NCBI RefSeq assembly: GCF_021026195.1 | Contig: NZ_JAJNCT010000020.1 | Span: 208,030-272,029 of the forward strand | Source of the DNA: Comamonas koreensis | GTDB lineage: Bacteria > Pseudomonadota > Gammaproteobacteria > Burkholderiales > Burkholderiaceae_C | Length of the DNA stretch: 64,000 nucleotides | Direction of reading: 5' to 3' | Part shown: piece by piece, positions 1-9,948 of the stretch | Layout: each line of letters opens with the position of its first letter | How positions within the stretch are numbered: position 1 is the stretch's first letter | Position numbers and translations under genes: made by a program | Notes under the pieces: model-generated | Database searches by the model: none | What the model saw: only the letters and a program-made list of their open reading frames with translations | Told to the model about the DNA's origin: nothing

Positions 1-40
1 CCAGGGCGGCGGCGGTCAGGGGTCCTTGTGCTTTTCTCAT
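1..40 (-). CDS. N-terminus of an exported protein (partial, runs off the left edge)
   Basis: An ATG at 40-38 on the minus strand is preceded by AGGAGA at the right distance and opens a frame reading M-R-K-A-Q-G-P-L-T-A-A-A-L to the edge. The basic residues followed by a small-residue run resemble the beginning of a signal peptide. It lies about 70 bases downstream of the aldehyde dehydrogenase on the same strand, so it could be the next gene of that operon, for instance a periplasmic solute-binding protein. That identity is a guess from context. Only 13 codons are visible. Confidence 0.5.
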   Translation of the reverse strand, partial: MRKAQGPLTAAAL

Positions 41-108
41 GGTTTTGTCTCCTAGAGCTGTTGGACGAAGGGCCTGCGGTGCTCTGTGTCACCTGCTAGG
101 CGCGGGAA

Positions 109-1587
109 CTAACGCAGTACAAAGGGGTTGCTGGTGGTCACTCCGCTGTTGATCCAGACCGACTTGGTCTGCAGGTATTCGTAGATCGCGCTCTGGCCGT
201 TTTCACGGCCCAGGCCGGAATCCTTGTAGCCGCCAAAGGGCGCCATAAAGCTGACGGCCCGGTAGGTGTTGACCCAGACCGTACCCGCCTGCAGGCGCTC
301 GGACATGCGCAGCGCGCGGCCGATGTCGCTGGTCCAGACGGCGGCGGCCAGGCCAAAGCGCACATCGTTGGCAATGCGCAGCGCATCGGCCTCGTCGTCA
401 AAGGGGATGACCGAGAGCACCGGGCCAAACACCTCTTCCTGTGCAATGCGCATGCCGTTGTGCACCTGGGTAAGGATGGTGGGCTCGATGAACCAGCCCT
501 TGCCGCATTCGGCGCGCGTGGCCTTGGCGCCGCCCAGCACCACCTGGGCCCCTTCGGCCTTGGCGATCTCGATGTACGACAGTACTTTCTCGTACTGGGG
601 CAGGGTGGTGACCGGGCCCACCTGGGTTTCCAGGCTCATCGGATCGCCCATGCGGGCGGTGGAGGCAAAGGCCACCAGGCGCTCGACAAAGGCATCGTGG
701 ATGCTGCGCTGTACCAGCAGGCGTGATCCGGCGATGCAGGTCTGGCCCGTTGCAGCAAAGATGCCCGAGATCGCGCCATACATGGCCTGCTCCAGGTCGG
801 CATCGGCAAACACGATGTTCGGGGACTTGCCGCCCAGTTCCATGGAGCTGTGCTTGAGCTGGGCCGCAGCCGCCTGGTTAATGGCGCGGCCCGTCACATC
901 GGAGCCGGTGAAGCTGACCTTGGCGACTAGCGGGTGCGCCACCAGCGCGCTGCCGACTTGCGCGCCATAGCCGGTGACCACATTGAACACGCCGGGGGGG
1001 AAGCCGGCCTCGTTGAACAGCTCGGCAAATTCCAGGGTCGAGGCCGAGGTGAACTCCGAGGGCTTGACCACCACAGTGCAACCCGCTGCCAGCGCAGGCG
1101 CAATCTTCCAGGCCAGCAGGAACAGCGGGGAGTTCCAGGGCGTGATCGCAGCCACCACCCCCAGCGGCTCATGCCGGGTAAAGGCGAAATAGCCTTTCTT
1201 GTCCAGCGGCAAGGTCGCCCCTTGCACCTTGTCCGCCAGCCCGCCGTAGTAGTGGAACCACTGCGGGATGTACTGCAGCTGGCCGCGCATCTCGGCGAAC
1301 AGCTTGCCGTTGTCCATCACTTCGGTGCGGGCCAGCTTCTCGGCATCGCGCTCGATCAAGCTGGCCAGCTTGCGCAGCAAGGCGCCGCGCTCGGTGGCAC
1401 TCAGCTGTGGCCAGGCACCGCTGCTGAACGCCGTGTGCGCAGCTTGCACGGCTGCGTCCACATCGGCGGCGCTGCCATCGGGTATTTCGGCCCAAGCCTC
1501 GCCCGTGTAGGGGTTGAGGCTGGCAATCCATTGGCCGTTCGCAGGTGGCTGCGCCTGGCCGGCAATCTGAAGGGAGTAGCGTTTCAT
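109..1587 (-). CDS. NAD(P)-dependent aldehyde dehydrogenase
   Basis: This 492-residue protein has the full length of the ALDH superfamily and oxidises an aldehyde to its acid using NAD(P)+. The general-base glutamate lies in ELGGKSPN (E250) and the nucleophilic cysteine in GQTCIAGSR (C284). The Rossmann region includes the TPWNSPL and SFTGSD segments. Its start is about 100 bases downstream of the decarboxylase beta subunit on the same strand, so the simplest reading is that it oxidises the aldehyde made by that decarboxylase. The substrate cannot be read from sequence. Family assignment is certain; the physiological aldehyde is unknown. Confidence 0.93.
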   Translation of the reverse strand: MKRYSLQIAGQAQPPANGQWIASLNPYTGEAWAEIPDGSAADVDAAVQAAHTAFSSGAWPQLSATERGALLRKLASLIERDAEKLARTEVMDNGKLFAEMRGQLQYIPQWFHYYGGLADKVQGATLPLDKKGYFAFTRHEPLGVVAAITPWNSPLFLLAWKIAPALAAGCTVVVKPSEFTSASTLEFAELFNEAGFPPGVFNVVTGYGAQVGSALVAHPLVAKVSFTGSDVTGRAINQAAAAQLKHSSMELGGKSPNIVFADADLEQAMYGAISGIFAATGQTCIAGSRLLVQRSIHDAFVERLVAFASTARMGDPMSLETQVGPVTTLPQYEKVLSYIEIAKAEGAQVVLGGAKATRAECGKGWFIEPTILTQVHNGMRIAQEEVFGPVLSVIPFDDEADALRIANDVRFGLAAAVWTSDIGRALRMSERLQAGTVWVNTYRAVSFMAPFGGYKDSGLGRENGQSAIYEYLQTKSVWINSGVTTSNPFVLR

Positions 1588-1685
1588 GGCAAAGGGCGTT
1601 CGGAGGCTGCGGGCATCTCGGGGTGGTGCTGGAGAAGGCTAGATAGCGCTGAGTAGGGATGCCGGCCGGCATCCCCTGTCAAAGC

Positions 1686-2282
1686 CTAGAACGGCTGTAG
1701 GCCCAGCGCGCTGCGGAAGCGGTTCTTGATGAAGGGGCCATCGCGCGGCGGCAGTGCGCGCGGTGGTTCATCGGCATGCACGAGGGCCTGCACAAAGGTA
1801 GTGGCCTTGCGGGCATTGATGTGCTCGGCCAGTGCATCGGCCTGGTCCACGGTCTGCAGTTGCTGCACCTCGGCAATGCCAAAGCCGCGCGCCACGGCCA
1901 CCAGGTCGGTGCCCAGGCTGCTATGGCTTTTTTGCATGCCGGTCTCGCCGTAGTGGCCGTTGTCCAGCACCACGATGCTGAGGTTGGCAGGTGACTTGGC
2001 GGCAATCGTGGCCAGGCTGCCAATGCCCATCATCTGCTCGCCATCCCCGGTGATGACTACCACCGGGCGTGTGGGCTGGGCCAGCGCAATGCCCAGGGCC
2101 ACCGACGAGGCACCGCCCATCGCGCCCCAGAGGTAGTAGTTGTGGTCGCGGTCGCCGGCGGCAAACACATCGTAGGAGGCGGAGCCCAGGCCGGTGACGA
2201 CCAGCGCATCGGGGGTTTTGGCCAGCAGGCGCGCCACAAACAGGCGGCGGTCCATCGCAGCGGAATTCTCGCGGGTCTGCAT
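1686..2282 (-). CDS. thiamine-diphosphate decarboxylase, C-terminal (cofactor-binding) subunit
   Basis: This 198-residue protein corresponds to the ThDP-binding half of decarboxylases such as phosphonopyruvate or sulfopyruvate decarboxylase. The cofactor motif starts at GDGEQ (79-83) and ends at the metal-binding N108 in LDNGHYG. I start it at MQTREN (2282). The stop of the upstream gene overlaps this ATG as TAATG, and GGGAGAGAAAG supplies a ribosome site; an ATG 15 bases upstream has none. The overlap implies translational coupling with the alpha subunit. Substrate is unassigned; an aldehyde product fits the adjacent dehydrogenase. Confidence 0.85.
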   Translation of the reverse strand: MQTRENSAAMDRRLFVARLLAKTPDALVVTGLGSASYDVFAAGDRDHNYYLWGAMGGASSVALGIALAQPTRPVVVITGDGEQMMGIGSLATIAAKSPANLSIVVLDNGHYGETGMQKSHSSLGTDLVAVARGFGIAEVQQLQTVDQADALAEHINARKATTFVQALVHADEPPRALPPRDGPFIKNRFRSALGLQPF

Positions 2283-2815
2283 TACTTTCTCTCCCATTTC
2301 TTGCGGCCGATCACGTCCTGGCCAATCAGCACGGCGATGCGGGCGCCGGCCATGAAGGCGCCGTCCAGCGCCGCGCTGACGACTTCTTGCGCATCTTCGG
2401 GGCGGCGCACGCGCATCACATGGATGCCCATCAGCTCCATGGCCGCCTGGGTGGCCCGGCCCATCGGCGCCTGCCAGGGGTTGAACTCGGCGTACTCGCC
2501 GCGCATCGTGACGATGGTGACAAAGGGGATGTCAGCGGCGCTCAACAGCGAGAACATGTTGATGCAGTTGCCGACACCGCTGCTTTGCATCAGCAGCACC
2601 GCGCGCTGGCCGCCCAGCCAGGCGCCGGCCGCCACGGCCACGCCTTCTTCTTCGGTGGTCAGCGCCACGTCGGTGATCTCGGGATCGGCGATGGCGCTCT
2701 TGATGACATAGGAGTGGCCGGCATCGGGCACATAGGCCACTTGCTGCACGCCGGCATCCTTGATGGCCTGAAAAATGTCTTTTTGCCAGGGGGGTGGGTT
2801 GGGGTTTGCGTTCAT
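2282..2815 (-). CDS. thiamine-diphosphate decarboxylase, N-terminal (PYR-type) subunit
   Basis: This 177-residue protein carries the pyrimidine-binding half of a split ThDP enzyme, with the conserved glutamate in LTTEEEGVAVAAGAWLGG and QSSGVGNCINM typical of the sulfopyruvate/phosphonopyruvate decarboxylase alpha family. The start at MNANPNPP follows GGAAAG; much longer upstream extensions run into the divergent lysR and are rejected. It is the first gene of a minus-strand unit (alpha, beta, aldehyde dehydrogenase, edge gene). It is probably controlled by the divergent LysR protein through the inverted repeats in 2864-2900. Confidence 0.82.
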   Translation of the reverse strand: MNANPNPPPWQKDIFQAIKDAGVQQVAYVPDAGHSYVIKSAIADPEITDVALTTEEEGVAVAAGAWLGGQRAVLLMQSSGVGNCINMFSLLSAADIPFVTIVTMRGEYAEFNPWQAPMGRATQAAMELMGIHVMRVRRPEDAQEVVSAALDGAFMAGARIAVLIGQDVIGRKKWERK

Positions 2816-2863
2816 CTGCTTTCCGTTTTGTGAACCAGTGAAGGCATCATAAAATGTGATGAT

Positions 2864-2880
2864 GTGATTTGAACAATCAC
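2864..2880. promoter_or_regulatory. inverted repeat, candidate LysR operator
   Basis: GTGATT and AATCAC form perfect 6-base arms around a 5-base spacer. The site lies in the 108-base divergent space between the decarboxylase genes and lysR, in locally AT-rich sequence. LysR proteins usually bind such dyads next to the promoter they control. No binding evidence is available. Confidence 0.5.
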
Positions 2881-2886
2881 CATTTT

Positions 2887-2900
2887 TGATACCACTATCA
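2887..2900. promoter_or_regulatory. second inverted repeat, candidate LysR operator
   Basis: TGATA and TATCA flank a 4-base spacer, 24 bases upstream of the lysR start codon and one helical turn or so from the dyad at 2864-2880. Two neighbouring dyads would suit a recognition site plus an activation site of a LysR tetramer. Confidence 0.4.
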
Positions 2901-2923
2901 CGCAATCTGATCGAGGCTGCAGC

Positions 2924-3880
2924 ATGGATTTCAAGCAACTCAAGGCCTTCTTGACCGTGGCCGACACCGGCAGCGTGACCCGCGCATCGGAGCTGCTGCA
3001 TGTGGTGCAGCCGGCGGTGTCGCGCCAGTTGAAGCTGCTGGAAGAAGACCTGGGCTGCGCGCTGTTTGAGCGCGAGCGCCATGGCATGGTGCTGACCGAG
3101 CAGGGCCAGGAGCTGGCCAGCTATGCGCGCCGCGCCTTTGGCGAGCTGGAGAAAGCACGGCTGCAGCTGGCTGGCACGCAAGCCGAGGTGACTGGCCTGG
3201 TCACCATCGGCCTTTTGCCCAGCACCTGTGATGTCGTATCCAGCGCGCTGGTGGCGGCGATGGCCAGCCGCTACCCGGGCATCAAGCTGCGCTTGACCGT
3301 GGCCTATGCGGGCACGCTGCGGCCCTGGCTGGCCAGCGGCCAGGTCGATGTGGCCTTGCTGTATGCGGCCGAGAAGCATCCCGACCTGGTGCTGGAGCCG
3401 TTGATCGAAGAGGAGCTGTGGGGCCTGGGGCCCAAGGGCTGCGGCATGGCCGGTGCCAAGGCCGTGCCCATGGCCGATATGGCGCGCCGCGCGCTGGTGC
3501 TGCCCAGCAACCCGCATGGCATCCGCCTGCTGGTGGAGCATGCCTGCGCGCTGGAGAACCTGCAGCTCAATATCTGCGTGGAAACCGATGCGCTGCCGGT
3601 GCAGCGCAGCGTGGTGATCGATGGCCTGGGCTACACCATCTTGCCGCCCATCGCGGTGGTGAGCGATCTGGCCGCCGGCAGGCTGGAGGGCGCGCCGTTG
3701 ACCGAGCCCGAGCTCAAGCGGGTGATTGCGCTGGCCTATGCCGCCAACCGCAGCATGACCAAGCCGGTGCGTGCCACCTTGGCGGTGCTGCGCCAGATTC
3801 TGGAGGCGGCCGTGGCATCGGGCGGCTGGCCCAGCGGCCAATGGCTGGCTGCGGCATCGGCCAGTGCTCCGCAAGCATAA
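2924..3880 (+). CDS. LysR-family transcriptional regulator
   Basis: This 318-residue protein has a winged helix-turn-helix at residues 1-60 (FLTVADTGSVTRASELLHVVQPAVSRQLKLLEE) followed by a LysR substrate-binding domain. It is transcribed away from the decarboxylase/ALDH genes, the usual layout for a LysR activator of a divergent catabolic operon. The inducer is unknown. A bidirectional terminator separates it from the convergent katG. Confidence 0.92.
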   Translation: MDFKQLKAFLTVADTGSVTRASELLHVVQPAVSRQLKLLEEDLGCALFERERHGMVLTEQGQELASYARRAFGELEKARLQLAGTQAEVTGLVTIGLLPSTCDVVSSALVAAMASRYPGIKLRLTVAYAGTLRPWLASGQVDVALLYAAEKHPDLVLEPLIEEELWGLGPKGCGMAGAKAVPMADMARRALVLPSNPHGIRLLVEHACALENLQLNICVETDALPVQRSVVIDGLGYTILPPIAVVSDLAAGRLEGAPLTEPELKRVIALAYAANRSMTKPVRATLAVLRQILEAAVASGGWPSGQWLAAASASAPQA

Positions 3881-3918
3881 AAAATGCCCGCCTGTCCCTG
3901 GAGCAGGGACGGGCGGGC
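3881..3918. terminator. bidirectional intrinsic terminator, lysR/katG
   Basis: Arms 3886-3900 and 3904-3918 (GCCCGCC...CCCTG against CAGGG...GGCGGGC) pair with one mismatch around a GAG loop. The A-run at 3880-3884 gives a U-tract for katG on the minus strand. It sits between convergent genes. Confidence 0.85.
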
Positions 3919-3942
3919 AGCTTGGCGGGAAGAGGAAGGGAC

Positions 3943-6243
<2,301 letters not shown>

Positions 6244-6390
6244 TTAATTATGAATGCCAGTGCCTGATCCCTGCCGCCTATTCCGATTGAATATCCGCAA
6301 CACGATGATTAATAAATACCAAAGCGCTGGCTTTGCTGTTGCTGGCACGCTTATCGAAGAAGCCAAGGCAAGAACAGGCACGGGCCATTA

Positions 6391-6416
6391 CAGCACCGGT
6401 TAGCAAACCGGTGCTG
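6391..6416. repeat. 10-bp inverted repeat downstream of arginase
   Basis: CAGCACCGGT and ACCGGTGCTG are perfect arms around TAGCAA. It lies 69 bases beyond the arginase stop. It may end that transcript, but there is no U-run on either strand, so it is not a typical intrinsic terminator. Confidence 0.5.
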
Positions 6417-6484
6417 TCAGACAATGACTACAAGCGTGGCGTTTTAAAGGGCAGGGTGCAGGGGCGCAACGGCCCGTGCAACGG

Positions 6485-7462
6485 TCAGCGGCGCAGGTCT
6501 TTGACCAGGGTGCTTTTGCCAAACAGGCTTTGCACCAGATCCACCACTAGCTCGGCGGTCTGGTTGCGCAGATCGAGCGCCGGGTTGAGCTCGACGATGT
6601 CGATGGAGCCGAGCAGGCCAGTGTCGGCAATCATCTCCATGCACAGCTGCGCTTCGCGGTAATTGGGGCCGCCGCGCACGGTGGTGCCGGTGCCCGGCGC
6701 AATCTCGGGGTCGAGAAAGTCCACATCAAAGCTCAGGTGCAGATGGGTCTGGCTTGGGTCGCAGCCGGCCAGTGGCGCCAGTGCGCGCAGCATGGTTTCG
6801 CGCATGCCCAGCTCATCGATGGCACGCATGTCGAACACATCGATGTTGTGGGTCTTGATTAAATGCTTTTCCTGCGCATCCACGCTGCGCAAGCCGATCT
6901 GGCACAGCGACTGCGGCCCCAGCGCGGGCGCAAAGCCGGCCAGGTGCGTGAGCTCGCGCGGGCCGAGGCCGGAGAGGCAGGCCACCGGAATGCCGTGGAT
7001 ATTGCCCGAGGGAGATGTGTCGGGCGTGTTGAAGTCGGCATGGGCATCGAGCCAGAGCACATAGAGGCGCTTGCCGGTGTCGCGGCAATGGCGCGCCACG
7101 GCGCTGATCGAGCCTACCGCCAGGCTGTGGTCACCGCCGAGCATCAAGGGCATGCGGCCTGCCGCCAGCTGACCATGCACGGCATCGTGCACGGCCTGGT
7201 TCCAAGCAACGGCTTCGCCAAAGTTGCGCAGATTGCCATGCTCGGCGTCACGCGGCTTGCGCTGGTTCGCGGGCCCGGCCAAGTTGCCCAGGTCGCGCAC
7301 TTCGCATCCCAGCTCGCTGAGCGCCGGGCCCAACTGGGCCACGCGCAGGGCATCCGGCCCCATTGCGGCACCCAGGCGCCCGGCACCGATATCGGTGGGT
7401 ACGCCTATCAGGCTGATGGGAGTGTGCAGGGAGGCGGCGGTCAGATCAGGCTGGGATGGCAT
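6485..7462 (-). CDS. rocF: arginase (ureohydrolase)
   Basis: Arginase hydrolyses arginine to ornithine and urea at a dinuclear Mn centre. All metal ligands are visible: H112 in GGDHSLAVG, D139/H141/D143 in DAHADFNTP, and D246/D248 in SFDVDFLDP. At 325 residues it has the usual length. The start overlaps the end of the ornithine cyclodeaminase gene by 17 bases, so the two are co-transcribed and the ornithine passes directly to the neighbour's product. Another ureohydrolase substrate cannot be excluded, but the pairing with ornithine cyclodeaminase supports arginase. Confidence 0.9.
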   Translation of the reverse strand: MPSQPDLTAASLHTPISLIGVPTDIGAGRLGAAMGPDALRVAQLGPALSELGCEVRDLGNLAGPANQRKPRDAEHGNLRNFGEAVAWNQAVHDAVHGQLAAGRMPLMLGGDHSLAVGSISAVARHCRDTGKRLYVLWLDAHADFNTPDTSPSGNIHGIPVACLSGLGPRELTHLAGFAPALGPQSLCQIGLRSVDAQEKHLIKTHNIDVFDMRAIDELGMRETMLRALAPLAGCDPSQTHLHLSFDVDFLDPEIAPGTGTTVRGGPNYREAQLCMEMIADTGLLGSIDIVELNPALDLRNQTAELVVDLVQSLFGKSTLVKDLRR

Positions 7463-8540
7463 GGCGGTCGGCTTCAGTGGGGGCTGGTTCGTGGTGGGTA
7501 GCGGGCGGCAACAGCAGCTCGAACAGGTTTTTGGGATTGCTCAATTGTGGCAGCAGGGCCAGCGGTTGCAACAGCTGGTGCTGCCGGGCCAGCGCATGCA
7601 TATAGCGCAAGGCGGTGTAGTCTTCCAGCGCAAAGCCGACGGAGTCGAACACCGTTATCTCGTCATCACGCTGGCGGCCTGCCTGCTCGCCGCGCAGCAC
7701 CTGCCAGAGCTCGGTCACGGCAAAGTCTTCGGGCATGTGCTGGATCTCGCCTTCGATGCGGCTTTGCGGCGCAAATTCAACGAATACCCTGGCATCCGGC
7801 AGGATCGCGGCATCGAGCTCGGTCTTGCCGGGGCAGTCGCCGCCGACCGCGTTCAGGTGCATGCCGGGCGCGACCATGTCGCGGCGCAGGATGGTGGCAT
7901 TGGTCTTGTCGGCCGTGACGGTGGTGACGATGTCTGCGCCTTGCACAGCCTCGGCGGCACTGCGGCAGCGCTGTATTTGCAGGCCTGGTATCTGGGTGTG
8001 CAGGTTGTGGATGAGCTTGTCGGTGGCAGCGGGGTCGATGTCGTAGAGGCGCAGCGATTGGATGCCCAGCAGGCCTACAAAGGCCAGCGCCTGGAACTCG
8101 CTTTGCGAGCCATTGCCAATCAGCGCCATGGTACGGCTGCTGCGCCGGGCCAGCAGCTTGGCGGCCATCACCGAGGTGGCGGCGGTGCGCAGCGCGGTGG
8201 TCAAGGTCAGTTCGCTTAGCAGGATGGGTGCACCGGTGTCGGCCCGCATCAGGGCGCCAAAGGCCATGATGGACGGAATGCCCAGTTGCGGGTTCTTGGG
8301 GTGGCCGTTGACGTACTTGAACGCAAAGTGGCTGGCATCGGCCACGGGCATCAGCTCCATCACGCCATCGGGCGTGTGCTGGGCCAGGCGCGCGGTCTTG
8401 TCAAAGTCCTGCCAGCGGGAAAAGTCCTGCTCCAGCGCGCTGACCAGGCCGCGCAGCAGCTCGGTCAGGCCTACTCGCTGCACCAGCGTGGCGGCGGCAT
8501 CGGTGCTGAGAAAGTCAACGTGGCCGGGGTGGTTTGTCAT
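7446..8540 (-). CDS. ornithine cyclodeaminase
   Basis: This 364-residue protein of the ornithine cyclodeaminase/mu-crystallin family converts ornithine to proline plus ammonia using bound NAD. It shows the family's substrate-binding start, the K in FKYVNGHPKNP, the Rossmann region ALIGNGSQSEFQALA and the VGGDCPGKTELD segment. The start at MTNHPGHVDF follows AGGAG eight bases away. It is the first gene of the arginine-to-proline pair and faces a divergent Lrp/AsnC regulator. Confidence 0.92.
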   Translation of the reverse strand: MTNHPGHVDFLSTDAAATLVQRVGLTELLRGLVSALEQDFSRWQDFDKTARLAQHTPDGVMELMPVADASHFAFKYVNGHPKNPQLGIPSIMAFGALMRADTGAPILLSELTLTTALRTAATSVMAAKLLARRSSRTMALIGNGSQSEFQALAFVGLLGIQSLRLYDIDPAATDKLIHNLHTQIPGLQIQRCRSAAEAVQGADIVTTVTADKTNATILRRDMVAPGMHLNAVGGDCPGKTELDAAILPDARVFVEFAPQSRIEGEIQHMPEDFAVTELWQVLRGEQAGRQRDDEITVFDSVGFALEDYTALRYMHALARQHQLLQPLALLPQLSNPKNLFELLLPPATHHEPAPTEADRHAIPA

Positions 8541-8700
8541 GGTGATGGCTCCTGGTTTTTCGTTATGGCTGCCCGCTGCGCGCGCCAATCAAAGGCGCAG
8601 CTGCAGCGGCTGCAACCAGTGTCCACCCACGCTGCCATAAAGCAAAGTGCAAAAAATGGTAGAAAATGACAGGATTCAGAGCAATTAATCAGGCTGCATT

Positions 8701-9132
8701 GTGCATATCGATAATATTGACCAAGCCTTGATCAGCCTGCTGCGCCAGAATGCGCGCGAGAGCGTGGCCACCCTGGCGGGCAAGTTGGGCGTGTCGCGCG
8801 GCACTGTCACCAACCGCATGGACCGTTTGGAGCGCGAAGGCCTGATCGTCGGCTACAGCGTGCGCCTGCGCCCCGATGTGCAGCCCGATGTGCTACGCGC
8901 CTGGATGAGCATCGAGATCACCGGCAATGACACGCGGCGCGTGATGGCGTCGCTGCTCGGGGAGCCCGGCGTGGCGGCGCTGCACAGCACCAATGGCCGC
9001 TGGGATCTGCTGGCCGAGCTGCAGGTGGCCAGCCTGGAGGCGCTGTCCCAGGTGCTGGAGCGGATTCGGCTGATCAAGGGCATCAGCAACAGCGAGACCA
9101 GCATCCACCTGGAGAGTTTTCGGGTGTCCTGA
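8701..9132 (+). CDS. Lrp/AsnC-family regulator of the divergent arginine catabolic pair
   Basis: This 143-residue protein has an N-terminal helix-turn-helix (LISLLRQNARESVATLAGKLGVSRGTVTNRMDRLEREG) and a C-terminal RAM/ligand-binding domain. The start is a GTG directly at the predicted N-terminus (MHIDNIDQ). It is divergent from ornithine cyclodeaminase across 160 bases with a short AT-rich stretch (8640-8690). Lrp-type regulators often activate a neighbouring amino-acid catabolic operon in response to the amino acid; arginine or ornithine is the likely effector here (inference). Confidence 0.9.
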   Translation: MHIDNIDQALISLLRQNARESVATLAGKLGVSRGTVTNRMDRLEREGLIVGYSVRLRPDVQPDVLRAWMSIEITGNDTRRVMASLLGEPGVAALHSTNGRWDLLAELQVASLEALSQVLERIRLIKGISNSETSIHLESFRVS

Positions 9133-9141
9133 GCGCCGCGT

Positions 9142-9831
9142 TCAGGCCTTGCTATCCAGCAAAAACGCCAACGCCTGCTGCAGTTGCTGCTGGGCCTGCT
9201 CGGCAATGACTGCATCATGGGCCAGTACCAGGCGCTGCACCGGCCAGGCGCAGATGCGGGTAGCGGCCGCGCTGGCAGCGGCCCGGTCGCGGATCGCAAA
9301 GCGCAGCGCGCGCGGCATGGCCAGGCGGCTGCGTGTGCCGTTGAGGCTGTTGAACAGCCGCGCTGACAGCGACAAATCCTGCGGGTAGTACTGCAGCACA
9401 TCGGTCAGGACCAGGCTGGCGCTGGGCTGGTGCAGCCAGACGCACTCATTCAATATTGGCAAGCCTTCAAAGGGCTGCATCTGCAGGCTGTGCTGCCAGG
9501 CTGCCGGCAGTGCCTGGTCCAGGCTGTGCAGCTGGGGCAGGTCAGGGCGCTTGGCGGCCAGGCCTGGTGCGCCCCACAGTGCTGCCTGCGGGTAATGTGC
9601 CTCCCATGCACCGGCAAACAAATGGTGCATGCGGTTGGGCGCCACGATCCAGCGCACATCGCCCAGGGCATCCAGCGCGGCACGCAGCGCAGCCGCAGGT
9701 GCAATGGGCGAGTGCAGCCACAGCGCGCCGCCGGGCAGGCGCACAACAGTCATGCGCGTGCGTACCGGCAGGCCGTGCACGCTGATCTGTTGGGTGGCGC
9801 TCCAGAGGTCGTTGGCGATAGGTTCAAGCAT
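9142..9831 (-). CDS. DUF4336-family protein
   Basis: This 229-residue cytoplasmic protein has the DUF4336 look, a metallo-beta-lactamase-like fold. The order is LWLHSPIAP, then WIVAPNRMHHLFAGAWEAHYPQA, then LVLTDVLQYYP. HHLFAG and the later LVLAHD supply histidines and aspartates, but the full HxHxDH metal site is not evident. It converges on the AsnC gene with only nine bases between stops. Function is unknown. Confidence 0.7.
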   Translation of the reverse strand: MLEPIANDLWSATQQISVHGLPVRTRMTVVRLPGGALWLHSPIAPAAALRAALDALGDVRWIVAPNRMHHLFAGAWEAHYPQAALWGAPGLAAKRPDLPQLHSLDQALPAAWQHSLQMQPFEGLPILNECVWLHQPSASLVLTDVLQYYPQDLSLSARLFNSLNGTRSRLAMPRALRFAIRDRAAASAAATRICAWPVQRLVLAHDAVIAEQAQQQLQQALAFLLDSKA

Positions 9832-9948
9832 GCGGCGCCTGGTGGTGGTGGCGGGGAATGCCTTGGATTTTCATTGTGAATCCAGGCGCGCAGGTGCAGA
9901 AAATCTGCCAATGGTCAACAATGGCAGCCATCTTTTGAGGAATCGTAC

